NCBI RefSeq assembly: GCF_000428905.1
Contig: NZ_AUAV01000008.1
Span: 186,001 to 250,000 of the forward strand
Reading direction: 5' to 3'
Length of the DNA stretch: 64,000 nt
Source of the DNA: Brumicola pallidula DSM 14239 = ACAM 615
GTDB taxonomy: Bacteria > Pseudomonadota > Gammaproteobacteria > Enterobacterales > Alteromonadaceae
Shown here: positions 28,207 to 37,775 of the stretch, in pieces
How positions within the stretch are numbered: the first letter of the stretch is position 1
Layout of the letters: every line of letters begins with the position of its first letter
Position numbers and translations under genes: made by a program
Notes under the pieces: model-generated
What the model was told of the DNA's origin: nothing
The model's input: only the letters and a program-made list of their open reading frames with translations
Databases searched by the model: none

Positions 28207-29811
28207 TTAGTGCTTAAAGTGTCGCATACCTGTGAATACCATCGCGATACCGTGTTCATTGGCTGCTGCAATTACTTCATTGTCACGCATTGAACCGCCT
28301 GGTTGAATAACCGCTTTAATACCAGCCGCCGCCGCTGCGTCAATACCATCACGGAATGGGAAGAAGGCGTCTGAGGCCATTACGCAGCCATCAACTTGCA
28401 AACCTTCATCAGCCGCTTTAATACCTGCTACTTTTGCAGAATATACACGGCTCATTTGACCAGCTCCAACGCCAATAGTCATGCCGTCACGGCAATATAC
28501 TATGGCGTTTGATTTTACGTATTTCGCGACTTTCCAAGAAAATAGTAAGTCGTCTAATTGCTTATCAGTCGGCTGCATTTCAGTGACTATGCTTAAGTCA
28601 TCTTTTTCGACCATACCGAAATCTCTTTCTTGTACCAATAAGCCTCCGTTAACGCGCTTAAAATCATAACCTTCAGTTAATTGACCCTGCCATTCACCAC
28701 ACACAAGTAAGCGTATGTTCTGTTTTACCGATATTATTTTTTGCGCTTCAGCGCTTACGGCAGGGGCAACGATGACCTCAACAAACTGGCGGTCAATAAT
28801 GGCTTGGGCTGTTTTAGCATCCAACTCACGGTTAAATGCGATAATGCCACCAAACGCTGAAGTAGGGTCTGTTTTATAAGCGTTGTCATATGCTGCATAA
28901 ATATCCTCAGCAATTGACACACCACAGGGGTTGGCATGTTTAACGATAACGCAGGCTGGGTCTTCAAATTCTTTCACACATTCAAGTGCTGAATCGGTAT
29001 CGGCAATATTGTTAAAGGATAATTCTTTACCCTGCAATTGCACTGCCGTGGCAACTGACGCCTCTTGTATTTCGTTCTCAACGTAAAAAGCAGCTTCTTG
29101 ATGGCTATTTTCACCGTAACGCAAGTCTTGCTTTTTGGTCATTTGAATATTAAATGTGCGCGGAAATTCGCTATGATCATGCCCACAATCTTCCTCACAT
29201 GATTGACTCACCTCTTCAATTTTAGCGCCGAAGTAGTTAGCAATCATGCCGTCATATTCAGCAGTATGTTCGAATGCTTTAATGGCTAAATCAAAACGCG
29301 TAGCGAAAGTAACGCTGCCGCGATTGTCATGCATTTCTTGCATCACTTTAGTGTAATCATTAACGTTCACCACGATCGTGACATCATTATGGTTTTTAGC
29401 TGCAGCACGCACCATAGTTGGGCCGCCAATATCTATATTTTCAACAGCGTCGGCCAGGCTACAATCTGGATTTGCCACAGTAGCAGCGAATGGATAAAGG
29501 TTCACAACCACTAAATCGATAGGCGTAATATTTTGTTCTTGCATTACACTTTGGTCAATATCGCGGCGACCTAAAATACCGCCATGAATTTTCGGATGTA
29601 ATGTTTTGACGCGACCATCCATGATTTCTGCTTGCCCAGTGTGCTCAGAGACATCTTTGACATAGATCCCATTTTCTCTCAATAATTTGGCGGTGCCGCC
29701 AGTAGAAAGAAGCTCTACGCCTAGGTCAACTAAAGCCGAAGCGAAGTCGATGATACCGGTTTTGTCTGAAACGCTTAATAAGGCTCGTTGGATAGGTTTA
29801 GCTTTTTGCAT
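28207..29811 (-). CDS. purH: Bifunctional AICAR transformylase/IMP cyclohydrolase PurH
   Basis: PurH performs the last two steps of IMP synthesis. The 534 residues include the N-terminal MGS-like cyclohydrolase domain ([15 protein letters not shown], then [13 protein letters not shown]). The C-terminal AICAR transformylase domain carries KHANPCGV and ends GMRHFKH. Length is near 530 as expected. It carries a slightly unusual acidic/His insertion ([11 protein letters not shown]) near residue 210. The promoter should lie upstream of 29811. Confidence 0.97.
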   Translation of the reverse strand: MQKAKPIQRALLSVSDKTGIIDFASALVDLGVELLSTGGTAKLLRENGIYVKDVSEHTGQAEIMDGRVKTLHPKIHGGILGRRDIDQSVMQEQNITPIDLVVVNLYPFAATVANPDCSLADAVENIDIGGPTMVRAAAKNHNDVTIVVNVNDYTKVMQEMHDNRGSVTFATRFDLAIKAFEHTAEYDGMIANYFGAKIEEVSQSCEEDCGHDHSEFPRTFNIQMTKKQDLRYGENSHQEAAFYVENEIQEASVATAVQLQGKELSFNNIADTDSALECVKEFEDPACVIVKHANPCGVSIAEDIYAAYDNAYKTDPTSAFGGIIAFNRELDAKTAQAIIDRQFVEVIVAPAVSAEAQKIISVKQNIRLLVCGEWQGQLTEGYDFKRVNGGLLVQERDFGMVEKDDLSIVTEMQPTDKQLDDLLFSWKVAKYVKSNAIVYCRDGMTIGVGAGQMSRVYSAKVAGIKAADEGLQVDGCVMASDAFFPFRDGIDAAAAAGIKAVIQPGGSMRDNEVIAAANEHGIAMVFTGMRHFKH

Positions 29812-30098
29812 TGTGTTCTCTACGGTTATTCGCTTTATGATAATAGCTTTAACGTTATTGATTCTAAAGTCAGCGTTTTACAACTAACAAATTGAGGGAT
29901 TTAACGGTCTCTGGATGGGAGCAGATGATACTAAATTTTGCTGTTTTTAGCATCAAAAATATTGGTTGATGTTGCACAATACTATACCTTCTTTCGTAAT
30001 CACCTTGTTATACTGTACTTAAAGTAATGCTAAATCTAATTTGGCCTTGCGTACTGATACATTTAACGATGCAGCCACGAATGACGAAGGATAATCGT

Positions 30099-30734
30099 AT
30101 GAACATAAGAAAGTCAGTGTTAATTTCAATTGTAACACTTAACATCATTGGCATCAGTGGCTGCGCAAATATGAACCAAGCACAGTGCGAAACAGCTAAC
30201 TGGCAAGCAATTGGCTATGAAGACGGTGCTGCTGGTGCTCGTGATTCGCAGTTCTCGCAACATCGTCAAGAATGTGCTAAATATGGTATCACTGCGAATA
30301 TTGAGGATTATTTGCATGGTCACGACAAAGGGTCTAAAAAGTACTGCACTCAGACCAATGGTTTTTTCCTTGGAATGAAAGGGCAAAATTATAATCGAAA
30401 TTGCCCCCAAGATTTAGCGCCTGTATTTTTAAGAGGCCTAACCGATGGCAAGCAAATTTATTCTGCGCAGCGCGTCATAGATTCAGCCGATGAAACTTTA
30501 GAGCGTCTTTATATAAGAATTGAAAATTTTGAAGAAGTGATATTAGATAAAAATAATTTGATGATAGCTGATGGTTTGGTGCGTGCCGAGAGACTTGAAA
30601 TTAGGCAGCAAATAGACTCGTTGGAAATCTCTATGCTTGAGCTTATTGAGCTTATTCCCGAATATCAAGATGCGCATTCTCGTGCCATCCGCAACTACGA
30701 AAGTGTCAAGCAGTCGTTTGCTAATTATTTTTAA
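30099..30734 (+). CDS. DUF2799 lipoprotein
   Basis: A 211-residue probable lipoprotein. A signal peptide ends at the lipobox GISGC. The mature part begins with a DUF2799 region: DWRAIGYEDGAAG-like phrases with ANWQAIGYEDGAAGA and a repeated L.G...GK.YC pattern. A Glu/Leu-rich, coiled-coil-like C-terminal half follows (about 130-205). I chose the ATG at 30099, preceded by AAGGA, over an upstream in-frame start. Function is unknown. It interrupts the usual fis-purH neighbourhood. Confidence 0.8.
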   Translation: MNIRKSVLISIVTLNIIGISGCANMNQAQCETANWQAIGYEDGAAGARDSQFSQHRQECAKYGITANIEDYLHGHDKGSKKYCTQTNGFFLGMKGQNYNRNCPQDLAPVFLRGLTDGKQIYSAQRVIDSADETLERLYIRIENFEEVILDKNNLMIADGLVRAERLEIRQQIDSLEISMLELIELIPEYQDAHSRAIRNYESVKQSFANYF

Positions 30735-30783
30735 CGCGCAAAGCTAATTGCAGGTGTCTAGAGTAACTTGTTAAGACAATAAA

Positions 30784-30815
30784 AAAGCTGATGTGGATTA
30801 ATCCATATCAGCTTT
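30784..30815. terminator. Bidirectional terminator between DUF2799 gene and fis
   Basis: AAAGCTGATGTGGAT (30784-30798) pairs with ATCCATATCAGCTTT (30801-30815) with one wobble. It is flanked by A-runs on the left and a T-rich stretch on the right, so it can end the lipoprotein transcript and the leftward fis transcript. Confidence 0.85.
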
Positions 30816-30902
30816 AATTTTATTGACAAATGTAAAACTTGGGAGTGAGTTTTGGCAATGTAAGACAGCATCTAATAATGCCAAACAACAATCAAAGCTT
30901 TA

Positions 30903-31196
30903 TTAATTCATGCCATACTGTTTTAATTTTTTTCGTAATGTACCACGATTGATCCCCATCAAGTTTGCTGCTCTTGTTTGGTTGCCACGGGTGTATGTCA
31001 TTACTTCTTCCAACAACGGCGCTTCAATTTCAGCCAGAACTAAGTCATACAAGTTGTCGATATCTTGATTTTCTAGTTCTTTTAAATACTTATTAACCGC
31101 TTGCTTAACTGACGCTCTAAGAGGCTTTTGAGTTTGAGCTTGGGTTGGCGTAGTTACGGTTGTTGTAAATGGTGAAGTTAAGTTTTGATCGAACAT
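30903..31196 (-). CDS. fis: DNA-binding protein Fis
   Basis: Fis is the small nucleoid protein and growth-phase regulator. At 97 residues it is almost the E. coli length. The C-terminal helix-turn-helix ([22 protein letters not shown]) and the terminal KQYGMN are nearly unchanged. The N-terminal beta-hairpin arm is present. It follows dusB, the conserved arrangement. Confidence 0.97.
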   Translation of the reverse strand: MFDQNLTSPFTTTVTTPTQAQTQKPLRASVKQAVNKYLKELENQDIDNLYDLVLAEIEAPLLEEVMTYTRGNQTRAANLMGINRGTLRKKLKQYGMN

Positions 31197-31227
31197 AATA
31201 CTTTTACTGCTCTTTATTAAGTAAAAA

Positions 31228-32226
31228 CTATGCCGCAGGCGATACAGACAAATTGTCTAGCTCTGGCAGCGACGAAAAATAAGCAACTAATGCTTCAATT
31301 TGGCTTTCGCCCTCTTCGATAGCATTAAATGCGCGCCGAAAGGTTCTATCAGAATCATATTTATCGACATACCAACCAACATGTTTTCTAGCAATACGCA
31401 CGCCCGTCGTGTCGCCATAAAATTGCTGAACATTTTGAATGTGCTGTGTAAGCACGTCTAATTTTTCAGCGATTGATGGTTCTAATAAATATTCTCCGGT
31501 ACTCAAAAAATGACTAATTTGACGAAAAATCCAAGGGTTACCTTGTGCTCCTCTGCCAATCATTATTCCATCTGCCCCGGTGTATCTAAGAACTTCTTTC
31601 GCGTCATCTACGGACATTATATCTCCATTAGCGATGACTGGAATACTGATAGTCTCTTTAATCTTTCTGATCGTATCGTATTCCGCATTCCCTTTATACA
31701 TACAGGCACGCGTTCTTCCATGTACTGCGAGTGATTGAATGCCATTTGCTTCAGCAATTTGAGCAATCTGAACACCATTCCTGTTATCAGTGTCCCACCC
31801 TGTACGGATCTTTAAAGTAACCGGAACTGCTACTGCGTCGACTACTGCTTTCACAATAGCCTCAACCAATTGGGGTTGTTGCAGCAAAGCAGAACCTGCA
31901 AACTTTTTATTCACTTTCTTAGCCGGGCAGCCCATATTGATATCGATGATTTGTGCACCATTATCGACATTAAACTGCGCTGCTTGCGCCATCAATGATG
32001 GCTCTGAACCAGCAATTTGGACCGAACGTACACCCGATTCACCTTGATGATTCATTCTTAGTTGCGATTTAGTTGTGTTCCACACTTTCGGATTACTCGA
32101 TAGCATTTCAGATACAACCAAACCAGCGCCCATATTTTTACACAACTGCCTAAAAGGCCTATCTGTTACTCCAGCCATTGGAGCAAGTATCAAGTTGTTG
32201 TCTAAGATGTAAGGACCAATTTTCAA
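31228..32226 (-). CDS. dusB: tRNA-dihydrouridine synthase DusB
   Basis: DusB is an FMN enzyme reducing uridine 17 of tRNA. The 332 residues start with the TIM-barrel phrase [13 protein letters not shown], hold the catalytic Cys in MGCPAKKV, and have NGDI and GRGAQGNPW in the FMN-binding part. It forms the conserved prmA-dusB-fis unit, although 277 AT-rich bases lie between prmA and dusB. Confidence 0.96.
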   Translation of the reverse strand: MKIGPYILDNNLILAPMAGVTDRPFRQLCKNMGAGLVVSEMLSSNPKVWNTTKSQLRMNHQGESGVRSVQIAGSEPSLMAQAAQFNVDNGAQIIDINMGCPAKKVNKKFAGSALLQQPQLVEAIVKAVVDAVAVPVTLKIRTGWDTDNRNGVQIAQIAEANGIQSLAVHGRTRACMYKGNAEYDTIRKIKETISIPVIANGDIMSVDDAKEVLRYTGADGIMIGRGAQGNPWIFRQISHFLSTGEYLLEPSIAEKLDVLTQHIQNVQQFYGDTTGVRIARKHVGWYVDKYDSDRTFRRAFNAIEEGESQIEALVAYFSSLPELDNLSVSPAA

Positions 32227-32503
32227 TTAGAATTCCTATTTTCCTACGCATGCTAAATTAAAACGACTATCGTAGAATCACAAAATTGTAACTGGTCTAC
32301 CTTGGGCTACAATGTGCGCATATTACTACTTTCTGTACAAAAAAAAAGCACAAAGTTTTTTTTAATAACCGAATAACATGCTTCAAAAAAAATATTTTGA
32401 TTTATGTCAATTAGTTAAGTGTGAATTTTAAATTGATTTTTTTTCAAGGCATCCCTTTAATTACAAGTACTTAATAGATCAAAAAGTGGTTTTAAACGAC
32501 CAG

Positions 32504-33385
32504 TTAAGACGTCTTTTGTGCACTGAGTCGAACCCATTCGCCCTGTATTTCGGTTGGTTGAAAAGTGAACTGATTTTCATAATGTGATTTTACGTCTTCG
32601 GCTTGCTCGATCAATATGCCAGACATAATAAGTTGCCCGTTTTTGGCACAATAATTTGATATTACAGCACTCAATTCTTTTAATGGAGCGGCCAAAATAT
32701 TAGCCATCACTATATCTGCTTTCAATTCTGGCTGGTCGGCAGGCAAAAATACTGAAAGTCGACTCTCTACCTTGTTGCGAGAGGCGTTGTCCATGGTTGC
32801 CTGCAATGCTTGCGGGTCAATATCAATACCAATCACTTTTTCAGCATCCAGTTTAAGTGCTGCAATGGCTAAGATGCCTGAGCCGCAGCCAAAATCGACG
32901 ACTGTTTTGTCTTTTACGTCTGCTTGGTCGAGCCATTGTAAGCATAGTGATGTGGTTGGGTGAGTGCCGGTTCCAAAGGCTAAACCGGGATCGAGTAATA
33001 TATTAACGGCAGTTGAGTCCGGAGCATCTAACCAACTTGGACAGATCCATAAGCGTTTACCAAATTGCATGGGATGGAAATTTACCATCCACTCGCGCTC
33101 CCAATCTTTGTCCTCTAATTGGTCGACAACATACACAAAATCTTTGCCCAGCACTCTGGCTTTCTGCAAACGCTTAATCACTAAGCTCAGGTCGTCGCTG
33201 GCATTAAATAAACCAACTACTTGTGTGTCAGGCCATAGTAATACTTCGCCTGGTTTAGGTTCGTACATAGGAGTGTCTTTAGCATCAACAAAAGTGACAG
33301 CCTGTGCTTTGTTGGCCGTTAGCATATCGCCAACGGCTTCAGCATGTTCAGCTTTCACGTTTATTTTTAATTGTTGCCAAGCCAT
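32504..33385 (-). CDS. prmA: Ribosomal protein L11 methyltransferase PrmA
   Basis: PrmA trimethylates ribosomal protein L11. The 293 residues show the N-terminal L11-binding domain and the SAM-binding motif [16 protein letters not shown] at about residue 163. They also show [10 protein letters not shown], the NxxA-type catalytic loop. Length is typical. Confidence 0.96.
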   Translation of the reverse strand: MAWQQLKINVKAEHAEAVGDMLTANKAQAVTFVDAKDTPMYEPKPGEVLLWPDTQVVGLFNASDDLSLVIKRLQKARVLGKDFVYVVDQLEDKDWEREWMVNFHPMQFGKRLWICPSWLDAPDSTAVNILLDPGLAFGTGTHPTTSLCLQWLDQADVKDKTVVDFGCGSGILAIAALKLDAEKVIGIDIDPQALQATMDNASRNKVESRLSVFLPADQPELKADIVMANILAAPLKELSAVISNYCAKNGQLIMSGILIEQAEDVKSHYENQFTFQPTEIQGEWVRLSAQKTS

Positions 33386-33638
33386 TTATTACCCTTAATT
33401 CATCATTCAAAAACGGTCGCTGTTGGTCTTTTTCTGCGAATTGTCGCATGTTAATTACCAACTGTTTTAGCGAGGGGGGGGAATATACATCAAATGGGCT
33501 GCGGGGTAATACTTCATTATGACTTTTTCTTTAAAAATAGTACGCTGATTGATTGAATCTTAGACTGTAACGGACTCAATGGCTACTATGCAATAGCCAT
33601 TCGCTGCAAAAATCAGCAAGTAGGGAGAGCCCTAATAC

Positions 33639-33821
33639 TTATTTATTTTTTTCCTTTTCTTCAATGGTTTGTATTTCGGTCCATATGGACTCTGATTCAG
33701 CAGTTAACATAGAATATGTTTTGATATCGCCTTTACGCTGAGCATGCATTGCTTGCTCAAGCTTCATGTCGTAAGCTTTGCGAAGCTTTTTTGTTGGACT
33801 AGATTTGAATAAACCGAACAT
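33639..33821 (-). CDS. Small conserved protein (DUF6435-like)
   Basis: A 60-residue, charged, helical protein beginning MFGLFKSSPTKKLRKAY, with the phrase AMHAQRKGDIKTYSMLTAE. Short proteins of this type are widespread in marine gammaproteobacteria and carry no known function. No membrane segment or signal peptide. Confidence 0.7.
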   Translation of the reverse strand: MFGLFKSSPTKKLRKAYDMKLEQAMHAQRKGDIKTYSMLTAESESIWTEIQTIEEKEKNK

Positions 33822-33890
33822 AATTTTTCCTGAATTTTATAGTGTGTAAATATATACGTACAAGCTGTTTTTTGGTGCACTTCTTTTTAA

Positions 33891-34400
33891 CTATTTAATA
33901 AAGTCTTCTATTTTTCGTTGTTGTTGGCTTTTTAATATTGCAACTCCGTTATTAGAAAATAGGCTTTCAACTAGACAGAGCTGTTTAAATTGCTGCTCAA
34001 ACTCTTGACTTTCTTGCATGCACATAAAACGTTTTTTTAACGCTATCAAGGTCTCTGGTCTCGGGTATTCCTGATCTATCAAACGTTGCTGATCATGGGC
34101 ATTCAGTTCATCTGTTAAAAATGCTAGGTTAAGTTTACTCAAATCTTTGAATCCTAGTTTACTGACTGCCTTTTTACAAAAAATAATCCATTCGTCCTGA
34201 TAGCTTGCATTCAATCGTTCTGGAAAAAAAGGTAAGTCTTGAATGTCTTTCTGAAGGTTAACAATGTCATTAGGTTGATCGAGCAGGTAGCGATAAATAA
34301 AAAGACTTGAGAGGCTAAGATCAGCGTTTAGCGCATTGTAAAAACCTGAATTTCTAATATGAGATATTACAGACCTAAACGCATCAGATTTGTCATTCAT
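33891..34400 (-). CDS. Hypothetical protein
   Basis: A 169-residue soluble protein with mostly helical, Phe/Leu-rich sequence, no signal peptide, membrane segment or recognised domain. It lies between accC and the DUF6435-like gene in the same direction. I do not recognise it. Confidence 0.6.
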   Translation of the reverse strand: MNDKSDAFRSVISHIRNSGFYNALNADLSLSSLFIYRYLLDQPNDIVNLQKDIQDLPFFPERLNASYQDEWIIFCKKAVSKLGFKDLSKLNLAFLTDELNAHDQQRLIDQEYPRPETLIALKKRFMCMQESQEFEQQFKQLCLVESLFSNNGVAILKSQQQRKIEDFIK

Positions 34401-34564
34401 CTTGCTACCTATTACCTAAAATTATTATCAGCTTTATACGCTTGCAAGGTTAAATTGATCATGGGCACTGTTGACTCACTTCTTGATGGTCAATTCATCA
34501 TGGACGAAGAGGATCCCCTTCAGTATTCGTTTAATGCCTGCATAGTCGAACCTCATTATAAAAC

Positions 34565-34598
34565 AACGCCCAATAGTCTTTCGATGAACTGGGCGTTT
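34565..34598. terminator. Bidirectional terminator downstream of accC
   Basis: AACGCCCAATAGT (34565-34577) pairs with ACTGGGCGTTT (34588-34598) to give an 8-10 bp GC-rich stem. It lies about 100 bases after the accC stop, with T-rich sequence on both outer sides. Confidence 0.8.
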
Positions 34599-34623
34599 GA
34601 TATTTTTACGCGGTTAATGCAGC

Positions 34624-34695
34624 GCGTCTTGCGTCAACAGTGCGTCCTTCGTCAACAGAGCGTCCTTCGTCAACAGAGCTTCTTTCGTCAACAGA
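34624..34695. repeat. Four 18-bp tandem repeats directly behind accC
   Basis: The unit GCGTCCTTCGTCAACAGA occurs four times (34624, 34642, 34660, 34678). The middle two are identical and the outer ones have a few changes. The array ends 2 bases before the accC stop codon. In the accC frame past the stop it would encode ALLTKD-type hexapeptides four times without a stop, as 18 is a multiple of three. Confidence 0.92.
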
Positions 34696-34697
34696 GC

Positions 34698-36041
34698 TTA
34701 AAACAAACCCAACTTTTTTTCCAAGTAGTGGATGTTAGTGCCACCATTAGAGAAGTTTTCGTCGGCCATGATAAGCTGTTGCAGAGGCACATTAGTTTTT
34801 ATACCCTCAACTACTAACTCTCGTAAGGCATGGCGCATTTTTGCTATAGCCTCGTCTCGAGTGTCACCGTAGGTGATCAGCTTACCTATCATTGAATCGT
34901 AATACGGAGGAACCGTGTAACCAGAATAAATATGAGACTCCCAACGAACGCCTAACCCACCTGGGGCGTGAAACATGGTTATTTTACCAGCACAAGGTAT
35001 AAAAGTTTGTGGGTCTTCGGCATTAATTCTGCATTCAATAGCATGACCGCGAATTTGAATCTGCGACTGCTCAATTGATAATGGTTGCCCTGCCGCAATG
35101 CGCAGTTGTTCTTTGATTAAATCAACGCCAGTGATCATTTCTGATACTGGGTGCTCTACTTGAATACGTGTATTCATTTCAATGAAGTAAAATTCACCAT
35201 TCTCATATAAAAACTCAAATGTCCCTGCGCCACGGTAGTTAATTTCGATACAAGCTCGACGGCAACGTTCTCCGATTTTTTCGCGCATTTGCTCAGAAAT
35301 ACCCGGTGCTGGGGCTTCCTCAACAACTTTTTGGTGACGTCGTTGCATTGAACAATCTCGTTCACCTAAATGAATTGCATTGCCTTGACCGTCCGCCAGC
35401 ACTTGAATTTCAATGTGACGTGGATTTTCTAAGAATTTTTCCATATAAACGACGTCATTATTAAACGCAGCACCCGCTTCCGCCTTCGTCATGCTAATCG
35501 CTTCTTCTAGCTCAGCTTCACTGCGTACAACACGCATGCCACGACCGCCGCCACCGCCTGCGGCTTTAACAATCATTGGATAGCCAATGCGCTTGGCAAT
35601 TGTTTTATTCTTTTCAATATCGTCACTTAATGGGCCATCTGAACCTGGTACGCAAGGCACGCCTGCTTTTCGCATGGTAGCGATAGCTGAGACTTTGTCG
35701 CCCATTAAGCTAATAGTTTCAGCTGTGGGACCAATAAAGACGAAACCGCTTTTTTCAACGGCTTCAGCAAACTCAGCGCTTTCAGCTAAGAATCCGTAAC
35801 CAGGATGAATGGCAACTGAGTTTGTGACTTCTGCAGCAGCAATGAGTCGCGGTATATTTAGATAGCTCTCATTGGCTGCTGGCTTACCAATACAGATTGA
35901 TTCGTCTGCTAGTAAAACATGTTTAAGATTTCGGTCAGCAGTTGAATGTACTGCCACAGTTTTTATGCCTAGTTCTTTGCATGCGCGTAATATCCGCAGT
36001 GCAATTTCACCTCTATTGGCTATGAGTACTTTATCAAGCAT
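34698..36041 (-). CDS. accC: Acetyl-CoA carboxylase, biotin carboxylase subunit
   Basis: AccC carboxylates biotin on AccB with bicarbonate and ATP, the first step of fatty-acid synthesis. The start is set at the Met of [17 protein letters not shown] (36039-36041), giving 447 residues as in E. coli; an upstream in-frame Met overlaps accB. The Gly-rich ATP loop [10 protein letters not shown] and the active-site phrase [18 protein letters not shown] are intact. The gene follows accB after 10 bases. Confidence 0.97.
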   Translation of the reverse strand: MLDKVLIANRGEIALRILRACKELGIKTVAVHSTADRNLKHVLLADESICIGKPAANESYLNIPRLIAAAEVTNSVAIHPGYGFLAESAEFAEAVEKSGFVFIGPTAETISLMGDKVSAIATMRKAGVPCVPGSDGPLSDDIEKNKTIAKRIGYPMIVKAAGGGGGRGMRVVRSEAELEEAISMTKAEAGAAFNNDVVYMEKFLENPRHIEIQVLADGQGNAIHLGERDCSMQRRHQKVVEEAPAPGISEQMREKIGERCRRACIEINYRGAGTFEFLYENGEFYFIEMNTRIQVEHPVSEMITGVDLIKEQLRIAAGQPLSIEQSQIQIRGHAIECRINAEDPQTFIPCAGKITMFHAPGGLGVRWESHIYSGYTVPPYYDSMIGKLITYGDTRDEAIAKMRHALRELVVEGIKTNVPLQQLIMADENFSNGGTNIHYLEKKLGLF

Positions 36042-36051
36042 AGTTGTCGCC

Positions 36052-36504
36052 TTATTCGATAACGAACATAGGTTGATCAAACTCAACAGGTTCTTGGTTA
36101 TCCACTAGGATTTCTTTGACCACACCTGCTTTATCAGATTCGATTTGGTTCATCATTTTCATCGCTTCGACAATACATAAAGTATCACCTACATTAACGC
36201 TTTGACCAATTTCTACGAAGGTTTTTGACTCGGGAGAAGACGAACGATAGAAAGTACCCACCATTGGAGATTTAACAATATGCCCCGTTTGCACTGGGGC
36301 TGGGACTTCGGCTGGTGCAGCGGCTGGCATCGCTGGAGGCGGCTGCATCATAGGTGCGTGCATCATTTGTGGTGCATATTGAACAGCCGCAGAAGAACCG
36401 CCGCGGTGAATACGTACCGATTCTTCACCTTCGGTAATTTCAAGTTCAGATATGCCTGATTCCTCGACAAGCTCGATAAGTTTTTTTATTTTTCTAATGT
36501 CCAT
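36052..36504 (-). CDS. accB: Acetyl-CoA carboxylase biotin carboxyl carrier protein
   Basis: AccB carries the biotin. Lys116 in EAMKMM is the attachment site. A Pro/Ala/Met-rich linker with histidines (about 35-70) separates the N-terminal helix from the biotinyl domain. 150 residues, normal. It lies in the aroQ-accB-accC order. Confidence 0.97.
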   Translation of the reverse strand: MDIRKIKKLIELVEESGISELEITEGEESVRIHRGGSSAAVQYAPQMMHAPMMQPPPAMPAAAPAEVPAPVQTGHIVKSPMVGTFYRSSSPESKTFVEIGQSVNVGDTLCIVEAMKMMNQIESDKAGVVKEILVDNQEPVEFDQPMFVIE

Positions 36505-36569
36505 ACTCTGTCTCTTTTTTGTATTAATAGTTGTGTGACAAACCCGAAGTCAGTGTTAACTGGGCTAGT

Positions 36570-37037
36570 TTAATTTTTACTCTTATTCTGTAATGTTGTT
36601 ATTAATGCATCTAAAGCAAAGCGATAGCCTTGTTCCCCTAAGCCGACTATCACGCCTTGTGCGATATCTGAAAAATAGGAATGATGACGAAAGCTTTCAC
36701 GTTTATGCACATTGGAAAGGTGCACCTCAATGAATGGCAGATTGACTGCAAGTAGCGCATCTCTCAGCGCTACGCTGGTATGAGTGAACGCTGCAGGATT
36801 GATGATAATAGCGTCAATTGGCGCGTTCGATGCTGCACCCTCAATAAGGATAGATTGAATCCGATCAATAAGTTCGTGCTCTGCATTTGACTGAAAGTGA
36901 AAGAGCATCACATTTTGGCTATTAGCATAACCAGTAAGATCAGCCAAGATAACGTCTAGCGTCTTTGAACCATAAACTTCCGGTTCGCGTTTTCCTAAAA
37001 GATTAAGGTTAGGCCCATTTAAAACTAAAATATTCAT
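36570..37037 (-). CDS. aroQ: Type II 3-dehydroquinate dehydratase
   Basis: AroQ dehydrates 3-dehydroquinate in the shikimate pathway. The core has [18 protein letters not shown], the NPAAFTHTS active-site stretch and [17 protein letters not shown]. Starting at 37037 gives 155 residues, close to the family. An in-frame ATG at 37089-37091 has a better Shine-Dalgarno (AGGAA) and would add 18 N-terminal residues not usual in the family; which start is used is open. Confidence 0.92.
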   Translation of the reverse strand: MNILVLNGPNLNLLGKREPEVYGSKTLDVILADLTGYANSQNVMLFHFQSNAEHELIDRIQSILIEGAASNAPIDAIIINPAAFTHTSVALRDALLAVNLPFIEVHLSNVHKRESFRHHSYFSDIAQGVIVGLGEQGYRFALDALITTLQNKSKN

Positions 37038-37275
37038 TAAAATGCTTATATTTTCGTTGATTAAGTCGTTAAGTTGACCGTATTTTGACATTTTAGTTCC
37101 TGAGGTGCCAATAAGCGGTCGCTTTTTTTTAAAATCGTTCTTAAATTATCTGATATGTGAAATATACACAGATCGCTACAAAGATTCAGCAAATTACTGG
37201 TCTAATCAGCGAAGTTAAGGCGATGGGATCATACTAAACCACAGGGAAAATCCAATACCGGTACGTGACAAGTTA

Positions 37276-37746
37276 ATGATGCACGCATTCGATACAAATC
37301 AGGAATGCAACAAGCCAGATGTCAGTCCTCAATATCGATCTTTAATATTCAGCATCGACGCACTGATGAATAAACTTATTCTCAACACTCAAAAGACACC
37401 TAAGCCTTTGCTAATTGAAAATAATGACTTTTTTAGCTTTCAATCAATTGGCGAAAGTGCGAGCATTTCGGCAAAATCTAATCGACGCATGAATATTGCG
37501 ATTGTTGACGATGTCAAGTCTTCGGGGATCGCCATATCGGCATTGGTTTCTGAGTTTAATTTTAACGTTGAACATTTTCAAAATATAAAAGAGCTCAACA
37601 AACGGCTATTTAGTGTCGGCGTTGCTGGCTTGGCACAAAACGAAAGTTTACCTCATGCAGTTAATCAAGCTGACCAAACACTCTATGCGTCTAAAGAAGA
37701 TGTCCGCAATAAGATAACCATCTTTGAAGAAACCAGAGAACAATAG
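37276..37746 (+). pseudogene. Remnant joining receiver-like and GGDEF-like ends
   Basis: A 156-residue frame. Residues about 72-105 (MNIAIVDDVKSSGIAISALV) look like the first strand and helix of a response-regulator receiver. Residues 112-150 (SVGVAGLAQNESLPHAVNQADQTLY...RNKITIF) look like the final part of a GGDEF domain after the catalytic loop. The middle of both domains, including the phosphorylation site and GGDEF motif, is missing. It is best read as an internally deleted receiver-GGDEF protein. Whether it is still translated is unknown. Confidence 0.5.
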
Positions 37747-37775
37747 AGACGTACTGAAATCATAAACATTTCGCT

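Noticed and set aside
34624-34695. CRISPR array behind accC
   Set aside because: 18-bp units without spacers, only four copies, and no cas genes in the window.
34359-34817. Plus-strand 152-codon frame with VLRQQS repeats
   Set aside because: It overlaps the hypothetical gene start, a terminator, the 18-bp array and the accC 3' end on the other strand. The repeats are explained by the array.
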